Origin: Azospirillum formosense | GTDB lineage: Bacteria; Pseudomonadota; Alphaproteobacteria; Azospirillales; Azospirillaceae | Assembly: GCF_040500525.1 (NCBI RefSeq) | Contig: NZ_CP159404.1 | Location: forward strand, 1-64,000 | Direction: 5' to 3' | DNA length: 64,000 nt | The notes under the pieces: model-generated | The model's database searches: none | Seen by the model: only the letters and a program-made list of their open reading frames with translations | Told to the model about the DNA's origin: nothing | Program-made: the position numbers and the translations under genes | Shown here: positions 16,984 to 27,080 of the stretch, in pieces | Layout: each line of letters begins with the position of its first letter | Numbering within the stretch: position 1 is the first letter of the stretch

Positions 16984-19900
16984 ATGAACATCTCCCATCC
17001 CTTCGTCGTCCGTCCGGTCGCCACCTCGCTGCTGATGCTGGCGATCCTGCTGGTGGGGGCAGTGTCCTACCGCTTCCTGCCGCTGTCGGCGCTGCCGGCG
17101 GTGGAATACCCGACGATCCAGGTCCAGACCTTCTTCCCCGGCGCCAGCCCGGAGGTGATGACCTCGTCGGTCACCGCCCCGCTGGAGCGCCAGCTCGGCC
17201 AGATGCCGGGGCTGGTCCAGATGTCCTCGGTCAGCGCCGCCGGGGCGTCGGTCATCACGCTCCAGTTCGGGCTGGAACTCAGCATCGACATCGCGGAGCA
17301 GGAGGTGCAGGCGGCCATCAACGCCGCCGGGAACCTGCTGCCTTCCGACCTGCCCGCCCCGCCGATCTACGCCAAGGTCAACCCGGCGGACGCGCCGATC
17401 CTGACGCTGGCCCTGACGTCGAAGACGCTGCCGCTGACCCAGGTGCAGGATCTGGCCGACAGCCGCTTCGCGCAGAAGCTGTCGCAGCTTCCCGGCGTCG
17501 GTCTGGTCAGCCTCAGCGGCGGGCATCGGCCGGCGGTGCGCATCCGCGCCAACGTCCAGGCGCTGGCCGCCTACGGGCTGAACATCGACGACCTGCGCAG
17601 CACCATCAACACGGCCAACATCAACTCGCCCAAGGGCACCATCGACGGGCCGACCCGCAACTACACCATCAACGCCAACGACCAGCTCCGCCGGGCCGAC
17701 GAGTACAAGGACCTCGTCGTCGCCTACCGCAACGGCGCCCCGGTCCGCCTGTCCGACGTGGCCGACGTGCTGGACAGCGCCGAGAACACCCGGCTGGGCG
17801 CCTGGATGAACGACACGCCGGCCATCCTCCTGAACATCCAGCGCCAGCCCGGCGCCAACGTGATCGAGGTGGTGGACCGGGTGAAGGAGATGCTGCCCAA
17901 CCTGACCGCCGCCCTGCCCGGTTCCGTCGACGTGGCCGTGCTGACCGACCGCACCGTGACCATCCGCGCCTCCGTCGAGGACGTGCAGATGGAGATGATG
18001 GTCGCCATGGGGCTGGTCGTCCTGGTGATCTTCCTGTTCCTGCGCAACATCCCGGCGACGATCATCCCCAGCCTGTCGGTGCCGCTGTCGCTGGTCGGCA
18101 CCTTCGCGGTGATGTATCTGGCGGGCTTCAGCCTGAACAACCTCTCGCTGATGGCGCTGACCGTCGCGACCGGCTTCGTCGTCGACGACGCCATCGTGAT
18201 GATTGAGAACATCGCCCGCCATGTGGAGCGCGGCGAATCCCCGCTCCAGGCCGCGCTGAAGGGGTCGAAGCAGATCGGCTTCACCATCGTGTCGCTGACC
18301 GTTTCGCTGATCGCGGTGCTGATCCCGCTGTTGTTCATGGGCGACGTGGTCGGCCGGCTGTTCCGCGAGTTCGCCATCACGCTGGCCGTCACCATCCTGA
18401 TCTCCGCCGTCGTCTCGCTGACGCTGGTGCCGATGCTCTGCGCCAAGCTGCTGCGCCACCGCGAGCCGCGCGAGATGTCCGCCATCGCGCGGCGCAGCGA
18501 GGCGTGGTTCGACGCGGTGATCGCCGGTTACGCCCGCACGCTGCGCTGGGTGCTGGACCGCCAGGGCGCGACGCTGCTGGTCGCAGTGGGGACGCTGGCG
18601 CTGACGGTGGTGCTCTACACCGCCATTCCCAAGGGCTTCTTCCCGGCGCAGGACACCGGCCTGATCCAGGGCGTGACGGAGGCCACCCAGTCCGTCTCCT
18701 ACGCCGCCATGGCGGAGCGGCAGCGGGCGCTGGCGGTGGAGGTGCTGAAGGACCCCGACGTGGTCAGCCTGTCCTCCTTCATCGGGGTGGACGGCAGCAA
18801 CACCACGATGAACAGCGGGCGCCTCCTCATCAACCTGAAGCCGAAGGAGCAGCGGACGGACCATGTGGCCGACATCATCCGCCGCATCCGCCACAACACC
18901 GCGCAGGTGCCCGGAATCGAGCTGTTCATGCAGCCGGTGCAGGACCTGACCATCGACGCCACGGTCAGCCGCACCCAGTACCAGTTCGTGCTGGAGGACG
19001 CCAATCCCGAGGAGCTGCGCGTCTGGGCGCCGAGGCTGATCGACCGGCTGGCCGCAGTTCCGGAGATCACCGACGTCACCAGCAACCTTCAGGAGAAGGG
19101 GCTGTCGGCCGCCATCACCATCGACCGCGACACCGCCGCGCGCTACGGCGTCACCACGGCGGCCATCGACAACGCGCTGTACGACGCCTTCGGCCAGCGC
19201 ATCGTCTCCACCATCTTCACCCAGGCCAACCAGTTCCGCGTGATCCTGGAAGCCGACCCGGACCGCATGACGGTGGACCAGCTTCTCACCTCCATTCATC
19301 TGCCCTCGGCGGGCGGCGGGCAGGTGCCGCTGGCCGCCTTCGCGCGGATGGAGGTGCGCAACGCGCCGCTCCAGATCAACCATTTCGGGCAGTTCCCGGC
19401 GGTCACCGTCTCCTTCAACCTCGCGCCGGGGGTCTCGCTGGGCGCCGCGGTCAAGGCCATCGAGGCGGCGGAGCAGGAGCTCGGCCTGCCGGCCAGCGTG
19501 CTGACCCGCTTCCAGGGCGCGGCTCTGGCCTTCCAGGCGTCGCTGGGCAACCAGCTCCTGCTGATCCTGGCCGCCATCGTCACGATGTACATCGTGCTGG
19601 GCGTCCTCTACGAGAGCTACATCCACCCGATCACGATCCTCTCCACCCTGCCCTCGGCCGGGGTGGGGGCGCTGATCGCGCTGATGCTGGCCGGGCACGA
19701 CCTGGACATCATCGCCATCATCGGCATCATCCTGCTGATCGGCATCGTGAAGAAGAACGCGATCATGATGATCGACTTCGCGCTCGACGCCGAGCGGGAG
19801 GAGGGCAAGCCCCCGCGCGAGGCCATCTATCAGGCCTGCCTGCTGCGCTTCCGCCCGATCCTGATGACGACCATGGCGGCGCTGCTCGGCGCCCTGCCGC

Positions 19901-20085
19901 TGATGCTCGGCACCGGCACGGGATCGGAGCTGCGCCAGCCCATGGGCGTGTCCATCGTCGGCGGGCTGATCCTCAGCCAGCTTCTCACCCTCTACACCAC
20001 CCCGGTCATCTATTTGGCCTTCGACCGGCTGGCAGCAAAGCTGCGCGGGCGCCCCGACGGGCAGACGGAAGGGGCCGCGCGATGA
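16984..20085 (+). CDS. mdtB: RND multidrug efflux permease (MdtB-like)
   Basis: Proton-driven inner-membrane pump (1033 aa) of the HAE1/MdtBC type with 12 TM helices and two large periplasmic loops. The TM4 proton-relay acidic pair is at D401-D402 in TGFVVDDAIVMIENIARH. N-terminal PFVVRPVATSLLMLAI, SVPLSLVGTF and the C-terminal GIVKKNAIMMIDFAL block are family landmarks. It starts 17 nt after mdtA and its stop overlaps the ATG of mdtC, so the two pumps are translationally coupled. MdtB and MdtC normally assemble as a heterotrimer with MdtA and an outer-membrane channel and export bile salts, novobiocin and similar amphiphiles. Substrates here are unknown. Confidence 0.94.
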   Translation: MNISHPFVVRPVATSLLMLAILLVGAVSYRFLPLSALPAVEYPTIQVQTFFPGASPEVMTSSVTAPLERQLGQMPGLVQMSSVSAAGASVITLQFGLELSIDIAEQEVQAAINAAGNLLPSDLPAPPIYAKVNPADAPILTLALTSKTLPLTQVQDLADSRFAQKLSQLPGVGLVSLSGGHRPAVRIRANVQALAAYGLNIDDLRSTINTANINSPKGTIDGPTRNYTINANDQLRRADEYKDLVVAYRNGAPVRLSDVADVLDSAENTRLGAWMNDTPAILLNIQRQPGANVIEVVDRVKEMLPNLTAALPGSVDVAVLTDRTVTIRASVEDVQMEMMVAMGLVVLVIFLFLRNIPATIIPSLSVPLSLVGTFAVMYLAGFSLNNLSLMALTVATGFVVDDAIVMIENIARHVERGESPLQAALKGSKQIGFTIVSLTVSLIAVLIPLLFMGDVVGRLFREFAITLAVTILISAVVSLTLVPMLCAKLLRHREPREMSAIARRSEAWFDAVIAGYARTLRWVLDRQGATLLVAVGTLALTVVLYTAIPKGFFPAQDTGLIQGVTEATQSVSYAAMAERQRALAVEVLKDPDVVSLSSFIGVDGSNTTMNSGRLLINLKPKEQRTDHVADIIRRIRHNTAQVPGIELFMQPVQDLTIDATVSRTQYQFVLEDANPEELRVWAPRLIDRLAAVPEITDVTSNLQEKGLSAAITIDRDTAARYGVTTAAIDNALYDAFGQRIVSTIFTQANQFRVILEADPDRMTVDQLLTSIHLPSAGGGQVPLAAFARMEVRNAPLQINHFGQFPAVTVSFNLAPGVSLGAAVKAIEAAEQELGLPASVLTRFQGAALAFQASLGNQLLLILAAIVTMYIVLGVLYESYIHPITILSTLPSAGVGALIALMLAGHDLDIIAIIGIILLIGIVKKNAIMMIDFALDAEREEGKPPREAIYQACLLRFRPILMTTMAALLGALPLMLGTGTGSELRQPMGVSIVGGLILSQLLTLYTTPVIYLAFDRLAAKLRGRPDGQTEGAAR

Positions 20086-23000
20086 GCTGGGCGGCCAACC
20101 TGTCGGCGCCCTTCATCCGGCGGCCGGTGGCGACGACGCTGCTGACGCTCGGGCTGGCGCTGGCCGGGGCGCTGGGCTTCCTGGGGCTGCCGGTGTCGCC
20201 GCTGCCGCAGGTGGACTTCCCGACCATCTCGGTCACCGCCTCGATGCCCGGCGCCAGCCCGGAGACGATGGCGGCCAGCGTCGCGACACCGCTGGAGCGG
20301 CATCTGGCGCAGATCGCCGACGTGACGGAGATGACCTCCTCCAGCTCCGCCGGATCGACGCGCATCACGCTGCAGTTCGGGCTGAACCGCGACATCGACG
20401 GCGCGGGACGGGAGGTGCAGGCGGCCATCAACGCCGCCCGCGCCGACCTGCCGTCCAGCCTGAGGAGCAACCCGACCTACCGCAAGGTCAACCCCGCCGA
20501 CGCCCCGATCATGATCCTGACCATGACCTCGGCGACGCTCAGCCAGGGGCAGCTCTACGATTCCGCGGCGACCGTGCTGCAGCAGAAACTGTCCCAGGTG
20601 GAGGGCGTCGGGCAGGTGACCATCGGCGGCAGCTCGCTGCCCGCCGTGCGGGTGGAGCTGAACCCCCGCGCCCTGTTCCAGTACGGCATCGGGCTGGAGG
20701 ACGTGCGCGCCGCCATCGCGTCGGCCAACGCCAACGCCCCCAAGGGCGCCGTCGAGGACGGGGAGCTGCGCTTCCAGATCTACACCAACGACCAGGCCCG
20801 CAAGGCGGAGGAATACCGGTCCCTGGTCATCGCCTACCGCAACGGGGCGGCGGTCCGCCTGTCGGACGTGGCCGAGGTGTCGGACAGCGTGGAGGATCTG
20901 CGCAACGCCGGCATCACCAACGGCAAGCCGTCGGTCCTGCTGATGCTGAACCGCCAGCCGGCGGCCAACATCATCGAGACGGTGGACCGGGTGAAGGCCA
21001 TGCTGCCGGAGCTTCGCGCCTCCATCCCCGCCGACATCGACCTGTCGGTCTCCAGCGACCGCACCACGACCATCCGCGCCTCGCTGGCCGAGGTGGAGCA
21101 CACGCTGATCATCGCCGTCGGGCTCGTGGTGATGGTGGTGTTCCTGTTCCTGCGCAACGCGCGGGCGGCGCTGATCCCCAGCGTGGTGGTGCCGGTGTCG
21201 CTGGTCGCCACATTCGGCGCCATGTATCTGCTGGGCTACAGCCTGAACAACCTGTCGCTGATGGCGCTGACCATCGCCACCGGCTTCGTGGTGGACGACG
21301 CCATCGTCGTGCTGGAGAACATCGCCCGCCACATCGAGAACGGGATGTCGCGCACCCAGGCGGCGCTGCGCGGCGCGCGGGAGGTCGGCTTCACCGTCCT
21401 GTCGATGAGCGTGTCGCTGGTGGCCGTCTTCATCCCGATCCTGCTGATGGGCGGCATCGTCGGGCGGCTGTTCCGCGAATTCGCGCTGACCCTGTCCATC
21501 GCCATCCTGGTCTCGATGGTCATCAGCCTGACCACCACGCCGATGATGTGCGCCGTCCTGCTGCGCGAGCCGCGCAAGGCCAGGGAGCCGGGCCGCGCGG
21601 TGGCCGCCCTGCGCCGCTTCGGCGCCCGGATCGGCGGCGGCACGCTGCGCCTGTACGACCGCACGCTGACGGCGGCGCTCGACAACAGCCTGCTGACCAT
21701 GGTGGTCTTCGCGGCGACGGTGGCGCTCAGCGTCCATCTCTTCACGATCATCCCCAAGGGCTTCTTCCCGCAGCAGGACACCGGCCGGCTGATTGGCTTC
21801 GTCGTGGCGGACCAGAGCACCTCCTTCACGCTGATGAAGGAGAAGATGGAGCGCTTCGTGGCGCTGGTGCAGGCCGACCCGGCGGTGGACACGGTGGTCG
21901 GCTACACCGGCGGCAGCCGGACCAACAGCGGCTTCATGTCCGTCTCGCTGAAGCCGCTGGCGCAGCGCGACGTCACGGCCGACGCGGTGATCGCCCGGCT
22001 GCGCGGCCAGCTGACCCAGGTTCCCGGCGCCAACCTGTACCTGTCGGTCATGCAGGACTTGCGCGCGGGCGGGCGGCAGTCCAACGCCAATTACCAGTTC
22101 ACGCTTCAGGGCGACACGCTGGACGAGCTGCAGACCTGGGCGCCCCGCCTGACCCAGGCGCTCCAGCAGGTGCCGGAACTGACGGAGGTGAACTCCGACC
22201 AGCAGCAACGCGGTCTGGCGCTGGAGGTGACGGTGGACCGCGACGCCGCGGCGCGGCTGGGCCTGTCCTTCAACCAGATCAACAACACGCTCTACGACGC
22301 CTTCGGCCAGCGCTCCGCCTCGACCATCTACAACCCGCTGAACCAGTACCGCGTGATCATGGAGGTCGCCCCCCGGTACCGCGAGGACCCGGAGATGATG
22401 AAGGACATCCTCATCAGCAAATCCGGCGGGGCGGTCAGCGGAACGCAGGCGACCAGCGCCATCGCCGGCGCGGCCACGGCCGACACCGAGGCCGCGCGCA
22501 ACCAGCGCATCAACCAGATCGCCGCCACCGGCCGCACCGCCGCCTCCACCGGATCGGCGCTCAGCACGGGGGTGGAGACGATGATCCCGCTCTCGGCCAT
22601 CGCCCGCGTCTCGCTGGAGAACACGCCGCTGTCGGTGAATCACCAGGGGCCGTTCGTCGCCACCACCATCTCCTTCAACCTCGCCCCCGGTATCTCGCTG
22701 GGCGAGGGGCTGGCCGTCATCCGCCACACCATGGACCGGATCGGCGTGCCGACGACCATCCAGGGCAGCTTCCAGGGCACCGCGCGCGTGTTCCAGCAGT
22801 CCATCGGCGACCAGCCGGTGCTGATCCTGGCGGCGCTGCTGGCCGTCTACATCGTGCTGGGCGTGCTCTACGAGAGCTACATCCACCCGCTGACCATCCT
22901 GTCCACCCTGCCCTCCGCCGGGGTGGGGGCGCTGGTCGCGCTGATGGCGCTGGACAAGGAGCTGAGCATCATCGCGCTGATCGGCGTCATCCTGTTGATC

Positions 23001-23342
23001 GGCATCGTCAAGAAGAACGCGATCATGATGATCGACGTGGCGCTGGAGGCGGAGCGGAGCGAGGGGTTGGACCCGCGCACCGCGATCCACCGCGCCTGCC
23101 TGCTGCGCTTCCGCCCGATCATGATGACCACGGTCGCCGCCCTGCTGGGCGCCCTGCCGCTGGCGCTCGGCTCGGGCGACGGGGCGGAGCTGCGCCAGCC
23201 GCTGGGCATCGCCATCGTCGGCGGGCTGGTCGTCAGCCAAATGCTGACCCTCTACACGACGCCGGTCACCTACCTGTACCTCGACCGCTTCCGGCTGTGG
23301 TGCCGGCGGCGCTGGCGGCGCCCCGAGGCCAAACCATGCTGA
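20082..23342 (+). CDS. mdtC: RND multidrug efflux permease (MdtC-like)
   Basis: Second RND pump subunit (1086 aa), 12 TM helices, TM4 acidic pair D405-D406 (TGFVVDDAIVVLENIARH). Its ATG overlaps the mdtB stop (ATGA). Compared with its partner it carries an extra stretch of roughly 50 residues at about 783-833, rich in Ala, Ser, Thr and Gly (after DILISKSGGAVSG and ending before METMIPLSAIARV-like sequence), inside the second periplasmic loop. The C-terminus is very basic (RLWCRRRWRRPEA). MdtC supplies the drug-binding protomer in the E. coli heterotrimer. A pair of inverted intergenic palindromes separates it from the outer-membrane gene. Function is as for mdtB. Confidence 0.93.
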   Translation: MSWAANLSAPFIRRPVATTLLTLGLALAGALGFLGLPVSPLPQVDFPTISVTASMPGASPETMAASVATPLERHLAQIADVTEMTSSSSAGSTRITLQFGLNRDIDGAGREVQAAINAARADLPSSLRSNPTYRKVNPADAPIMILTMTSATLSQGQLYDSAATVLQQKLSQVEGVGQVTIGGSSLPAVRVELNPRALFQYGIGLEDVRAAIASANANAPKGAVEDGELRFQIYTNDQARKAEEYRSLVIAYRNGAAVRLSDVAEVSDSVEDLRNAGITNGKPSVLLMLNRQPAANIIETVDRVKAMLPELRASIPADIDLSVSSDRTTTIRASLAEVEHTLIIAVGLVVMVVFLFLRNARAALIPSVVVPVSLVATFGAMYLLGYSLNNLSLMALTIATGFVVDDAIVVLENIARHIENGMSRTQAALRGAREVGFTVLSMSVSLVAVFIPILLMGGIVGRLFREFALTLSIAILVSMVISLTTTPMMCAVLLREPRKAREPGRAVAALRRFGARIGGGTLRLYDRTLTAALDNSLLTMVVFAATVALSVHLFTIIPKGFFPQQDTGRLIGFVVADQSTSFTLMKEKMERFVALVQADPAVDTVVGYTGGSRTNSGFMSVSLKPLAQRDVTADAVIARLRGQLTQVPGANLYLSVMQDLRAGGRQSNANYQFTLQGDTLDELQTWAPRLTQALQQVPELTEVNSDQQQRGLALEVTVDRDAAARLGLSFNQINNTLYDAFGQRSASTIYNPLNQYRVIMEVAPRYREDPEMMKDILISKSGGAVSGTQATSAIAGAATADTEAARNQRINQIAATGRTAASTGSALSTGVETMIPLSAIARVSLENTPLSVNHQGPFVATTISFNLAPGISLGEGLAVIRHTMDRIGVPTTIQGSFQGTARVFQQSIGDQPVLILAALLAVYIVLGVLYESYIHPLTILSTLPSAGVGALVALMALDKELSIIALIGVILLIGIVKKNAIMMIDVALEAERSEGLDPRTAIHRACLLRFRPIMMTTVAALLGALPLALGSGDGAELRQPLGIAIVGGLVVSQMLTLYTTPVTYLYLDRFRLWCRRRWRRPEAKPC

Positions 23343-23360
23343 TCGCCGCAACCATCAAGT

Positions 23361-23503
23361 CCCTCTCCCGTCCCGGGAGAGGGTGCCCGCGACAGCGGGC
23401 GGGTGAGGGTCGCGCGAGGATCATGGCGCTGATTCTCGGCGGCACCCTCGCCCTTCCCACGCCTGTGGCGCGGGCCCCTTCCCTCTCCCGGGGCGGGAGA
23501 GGG
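23361..23503. repeat. Two inverted copies of a palindromic intergenic (REP-like) element
   Basis: The gap between mdtC and the nodT-like gene holds two hairpins with identical arms CCCTCTCCCG/CGGGAGAGGG, at 23361-23383 and 23481-23503. The first is followed by GCCCGC/GCGGGC (23385-23400) and GGGTGAGGG; the second is preceded by the same parts in reverse. The pair therefore forms one large inverted repeat. Such elements are dispersed in high-GC alphaproteobacteria and often fine-tune operon transcripts. Confidence 0.7.
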
Positions 23504-23528
23504 AAATTGACGTGCGGATGGACCTGAC

Positions 23529-25037
23529 ATGACGACGATCTTCGGGCGGCGCGCCCGTCTTCTGGGCACGGCGCTCGGCACCATCACCCTGCTGTCGGCC
23601 TGCGCGGTGGGGCCGGACTACGAGCGGCCGTCCGCCGCCGTTCCGCCGGCCTACAAGGAGGCGGCCTTCAAGGACAGCGGCGTCGCCCCCGTGGCCTTCG
23701 CTCCCCCCGTCCCGCGCGAGGACGGCTGGCGCCCCGCGACCCCCGGACAAGCGGAGGCCGGACCCTGGTGGACGGTCTTCAACGATCCGGTGCTGGATGG
23801 GCTGATGCGCCGGGTCGAGGTGGACAACCAGAGCCTGAAGGCGGCGGAGGCCGCCTACCGGCAGGCCAAGGCCCTGTCGGACCAGGCGCGTTCCGGATTC
23901 TTCCCGATCCTGTCGGTCAACGGCGGCGCCGACCGGGCGGGACGCGTCGGGTCGGGCAACCGCAGCACATCCGGCGCCGTCTCCGGCACGGCGGCCAGCC
24001 GGAGCGGAACCCCGGTCACCACCTACGACGCCGGGGTGGGGGCGAGCTGGGCGCCGGACCTGTGGGGCCGCATCCGCCGCTCGGTGGAAAGCAACGACGC
24101 CAACCTCCAGGCCAGCGCCGCCGACCTCGCCGCCGCCCGCCTGTCGGCGCAGGCGCAGCTGGCCACCGCCTACGTCCAGTTCCGCGTGGCGGACGAGCGC
24201 AAGGCGCTGCTGGAGCGGGCCATCGCCGCCTACCGTCAGTCGCTGGAGATCGCCCGCAACCGCCACGCCGTGGGCACGGCGACCCTGGCCGACGTCTTCA
24301 CCGCGGAAACCCAGGTCCGCTCCACCGAGTCGCAGCTCGTGGCGCTGGGCGTGCAGCGCGCCCAGTTCGAGCACGCCATGGCGGTTCTGGTCGGGCAGCC
24401 GCCCGCCGCCTTTGCTCTGGCCCCGGCGCCGCTGACCGCCGCAGTTCCGGCGATCCCGCCCGGCGTGCCTTCCGCCCTGCTGGAACGCCGGCCGGACATC
24501 GCGGCGGCGGAGCGGCAGATGGCCCAGGCCAACGCCCAGATCGGCATCGCGGAGTCGGCCTGGTACCCCGACGTGGTGCTGTCCGGCTCCCTCACCAACA
24601 GCGCGACGATCCTGCCGCGGCTGCTGCAGGCGCCCACGGCGATCTGGGCGGTCGGGGCGCAGGTCGCCCAGACCCTGTTCGACGGCGGCACGCGGACGGC
24701 CGAGGTCGAGCTGCGCCGCGCCGTCTTCGACCAGACCGTGGCGCAGTACCGCCAGACCGTGCTGACCGCCTTCCAGGAGGTCGAGGACCAGCTCGCCGCC
24801 CAGCGCATCCTGGCCCGGCAGGCCGCCGTGCAGGACGACGCGGTGCGGCTGGCGCGCGAGGCGGAGCGGCTGACACTGAACCAGTACCGGGCCGGCACCC
24901 TGCCCTACAGCAGCGTCCTGACCGCCCAGACCGCCGCCCTGTCGGACGAGGAAAGCGCCCTCTCGGTGCGGCAGAGCCGCCTGCTGGCGGCGGTGTCGCT
25001 GCTCCAGGCGTTGGGGGGCGCTCCGCCGAATTTTTAA
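23529..25037 (+). CDS. Outer-membrane efflux lipoprotein (NodT/OprM family)
   Basis: TolC-like outer-membrane channel (502 aa) completing the MdtABC pump. The signal peptide ends in a lipobox (LLSAC, lipidated C25) and continues with AVGPDYERP, the family start. WWTVFNDPVLDGLMRRV and two internal repeats of the outer-membrane-efflux domain (about 60-270 and 280-490) follow, with VSLLQALGG near the end. It is in the same orientation as mdtABC and separated from mdtC by the REP-like pair, which could reduce or separate its expression from the pump genes. Confidence 0.92.
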   Translation: MTTIFGRRARLLGTALGTITLLSACAVGPDYERPSAAVPPAYKEAAFKDSGVAPVAFAPPVPREDGWRPATPGQAEAGPWWTVFNDPVLDGLMRRVEVDNQSLKAAEAAYRQAKALSDQARSGFFPILSVNGGADRAGRVGSGNRSTSGAVSGTAASRSGTPVTTYDAGVGASWAPDLWGRIRRSVESNDANLQASAADLAAARLSAQAQLATAYVQFRVADERKALLERAIAAYRQSLEIARNRHAVGTATLADVFTAETQVRSTESQLVALGVQRAQFEHAMAVLVGQPPAAFALAPAPLTAAVPAIPPGVPSALLERRPDIAAAERQMAQANAQIGIAESAWYPDVVLSGSLTNSATILPRLLQAPTAIWAVGAQVAQTLFDGGTRTAEVELRRAVFDQTVAQYRQTVLTAFQEVEDQLAAQRILARQAAVQDDAVRLAREAERLTLNQYRAGTLPYSSVLTAQTAALSDEESALSVRQSRLLAAVSLLQALGGAPPNF

Positions 25038-25265
25038 TCCGGGGAAAGGCCGGGCTACCCCTTCGGACTCTGCATCGGAAGTGGTGCGGGAAGGAGGCGG
25101 CCAGTCCTTTGAAAAAACGGGTAAAATCCGCGCGTTTTCTGACGCTGGGGGCGGTGACGGGGCTATCCCGCTGGACGGGCTAGCCCGCAATTTCAGTAAC
25201 GGCACCGGGAACTTGGGATTTATCTGAGTCCCGTGCGTTCAACCCCAAAGAAAAGCAGGCGCAGC

Positions 25266-26939
25266 ATGATCCTCGATGCTCGCTCGGTGTCCTCGGGCAC
25301 CAACCTTGACGCGGACCTCTGCATCGTCGGCGCCGGCGCCGCCGGGCTCGCCATAGCCCGTGCCTTGGCCGGGTCGCGCTGGAAGATCGTCCTTCTGGAA
25401 AGCGGCGGGCTCGACCCCGACGGCCACACCCAGTCGCTCTACGCCGGAGAGAATCTCGGCCTTCCCTACGAGCGCCTGTCGACCGCGCGCAGCCGCTATT
25501 TCGGCGGCAGCACGAACTGCTGGGGCGGCTTCTGCCGGCCCTTCGAGCCGATCGACATGGAGGCGCGGCCCTGGGTGCCGAACAGCGGCTGGCCCTTCGG
25601 GCCGGAGACATTGGCCCCCTACTACGCCCGCGCCCACAGCCACCTGAACCTGCCGTCGAACATCTACGACAACGGCCATTGGGAACGGACCCTGGCGCCG
25701 GACGGGATCGAGCTTCTGCCGGTCGAGGGCGGCGCCCTGGAGAACCGGATCGCCCAGATCAGCGACCAGCCGCGCGTCGGCGTGACCTCCGTCGACGAGA
25801 TCGTCCAGGCCGCGAACATCGCCTGCTACCTGAACGCCAACGTCACCGAATTCGAGACCAACGACACCGCCACGGTGGTCGAGCGGGTGCGCTGCGCCGC
25901 CCTCAGCGGCGCCCGCTTCACGGTCACCGCGCGGCAGTTCGTCCTGTGCTGCGGCGGCATCGAGAACGCCCGCCTGCTGCTGCTGTCCAACCGGGTGCAG
26001 AGCGCCGGGCTGGGCAACGGCCACGATCTGGTCGGCCGCTACTTCACCGACCACCCGCGCATCAAGGCCGGCTCGGTCCGCCTGACCGATCAGGCGCGGC
26101 ACCGCCGCCTCTACGACATGACGCTGACGCTGTCGCGGCGCCGGTTGAACGCCAAGCACCTGCCCGTCTCCGCCTCTCTGTCGCCCACGGTGGAGACGCA
26201 GCGCCGGCTGGGGCTGATGAACTCGCGCAGCTATCTGGTGGCGCAGTATCACGGCGAGGCGACCGCCGGGGTGCGGGCGCTGCACGACCTGCGCATGCTG
26301 ATGTCCGACCGCCGCAAGTTCGGCCACGCCGAGGGCGACCTGCGCGCCCTGCTGCGCGAGGCGGTGCCGCAGATCGCGCTGCATCTGCCGAATCTCGCCT
26401 ACGCCATGTTCGACAATGTGGTGAACCCGGCCTGGGTGAGGCGCAGCTTCCTGCTGGAGACCATCGTCGAGCCGGTGCCCAACCCCGACAGCCGCGTCAC
26501 CCTGGCGGCGGAGCGCGACGCGCTGGGCCTCAACCGGGCCGACACGGTCTGGCGCCTGACCGAGCAGGACCGCGACAACTTCCTGCGCACCAACGAGCTG
26601 GTGCGGACGGAGCTGACCCGCAACGGGCTGATCACGGTGACCGAGCCCGACCCGCAGGAGGCCGCCGAGCGCGCCTGGGCCGAACGCATCTCGTGGTGCT
26701 GGCACCATATGGGCACCACCCGCATGCACGACGACCCGAAGCAGGGCGTGGTGGACGCGCGCTGCAAGGTGCACGGGATGCACAACCTGTACATCGGCGG
26801 CAGCTCGGTCTTCCCCAGCATGGGCTGCGACCACCCGACCATCAACCTCGTGGCGCTGGCCTTCCGCCTCGCCGAGGAGGTGTCGGCCCAGCTGCAGCAC
26901 GACCGCGCCGTCACGCTGGAGGGCCAGCAGGCGGCGTGA
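25266..26939 (+). CDS. GMC-family flavin oxidoreductase
   Basis: FAD-dependent oxidoreductase (557 aa) of the glucose-methanol-choline superfamily. Residues 18-45 hold the dinucleotide motif (VGAGAAGLAIARAL, GxGxxG at 22-27) with the ribose-binding E at LLESGG, then ARSRYFGGSTNCWGG, where FAD is gripped. The C-terminal domain has WHHMGTTRMHDDP, with the probable catalytic His pair, and SSVFPSMGCDHPTINLVALA, the conserved end block. Substrate cannot be told; relatives act on sugars, alcohols and sterols. The ATG at 25266 is preferred; a GTG at 25233 would add 11 residues. No partner cytochrome or gluconate-dehydrogenase gamma subunit is next to it. The 228-bp gap before it holds only weak GC-rich hairpins. 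Confidence 0.88.
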   Translation: MILDARSVSSGTNLDADLCIVGAGAAGLAIARALAGSRWKIVLLESGGLDPDGHTQSLYAGENLGLPYERLSTARSRYFGGSTNCWGGFCRPFEPIDMEARPWVPNSGWPFGPETLAPYYARAHSHLNLPSNIYDNGHWERTLAPDGIELLPVEGGALENRIAQISDQPRVGVTSVDEIVQAANIACYLNANVTEFETNDTATVVERVRCAALSGARFTVTARQFVLCCGGIENARLLLLSNRVQSAGLGNGHDLVGRYFTDHPRIKAGSVRLTDQARHRRLYDMTLTLSRRRLNAKHLPVSASLSPTVETQRRLGLMNSRSYLVAQYHGEATAGVRALHDLRMLMSDRRKFGHAEGDLRALLREAVPQIALHLPNLAYAMFDNVVNPAWVRRSFLLETIVEPVPNPDSRVTLAAERDALGLNRADTVWRLTEQDRDNFLRTNELVRTELTRNGLITVTEPDPQEAAERAWAERISWCWHHMGTTRMHDDPKQGVVDARCKVHGMHNLYIGGSSVFPSMGCDHPTINLVALAFRLAEEVSAQLQHDRAVTLEGQQAA

Positions 26940-27008
26940 CCCACCGGTCCGGCACGGGCTGGGAGCATTCTTCCCGCCCGCAATCCCCATTCCCGGCCCC
27001 AATCCCGG

Positions 27009-27036
27009 TTGACCGAGAAATCAACTCAACTACTCT
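27009..27036 (+). promoter_or_regulatory. Candidate sigma-70-type promoter for the FixL-like gene
   Basis: TTGACC (27009-27014) and TACTCT (27031-27036) are spaced by 16 nt and lie 45 nt before the ATG. The -35 overlaps an inverted repeat GTTGA/TCAAC (27008-27012 and 27021-27025). This is a pattern match only. Confidence 0.3.
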
Positions 27037-27080
27037 GGAGCCAAGAAGGGTCCAAGGGACAAGGGACGTTGGGGACGGGT

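Noticed and set aside
27009..27080. Extending FixL-like protein to a TTG at 27009
   Set aside because: The leader overlaps a good promoter match and the ATG at 27081 has a GGGGACGGG site; the extra 24 residues have no PAS features.
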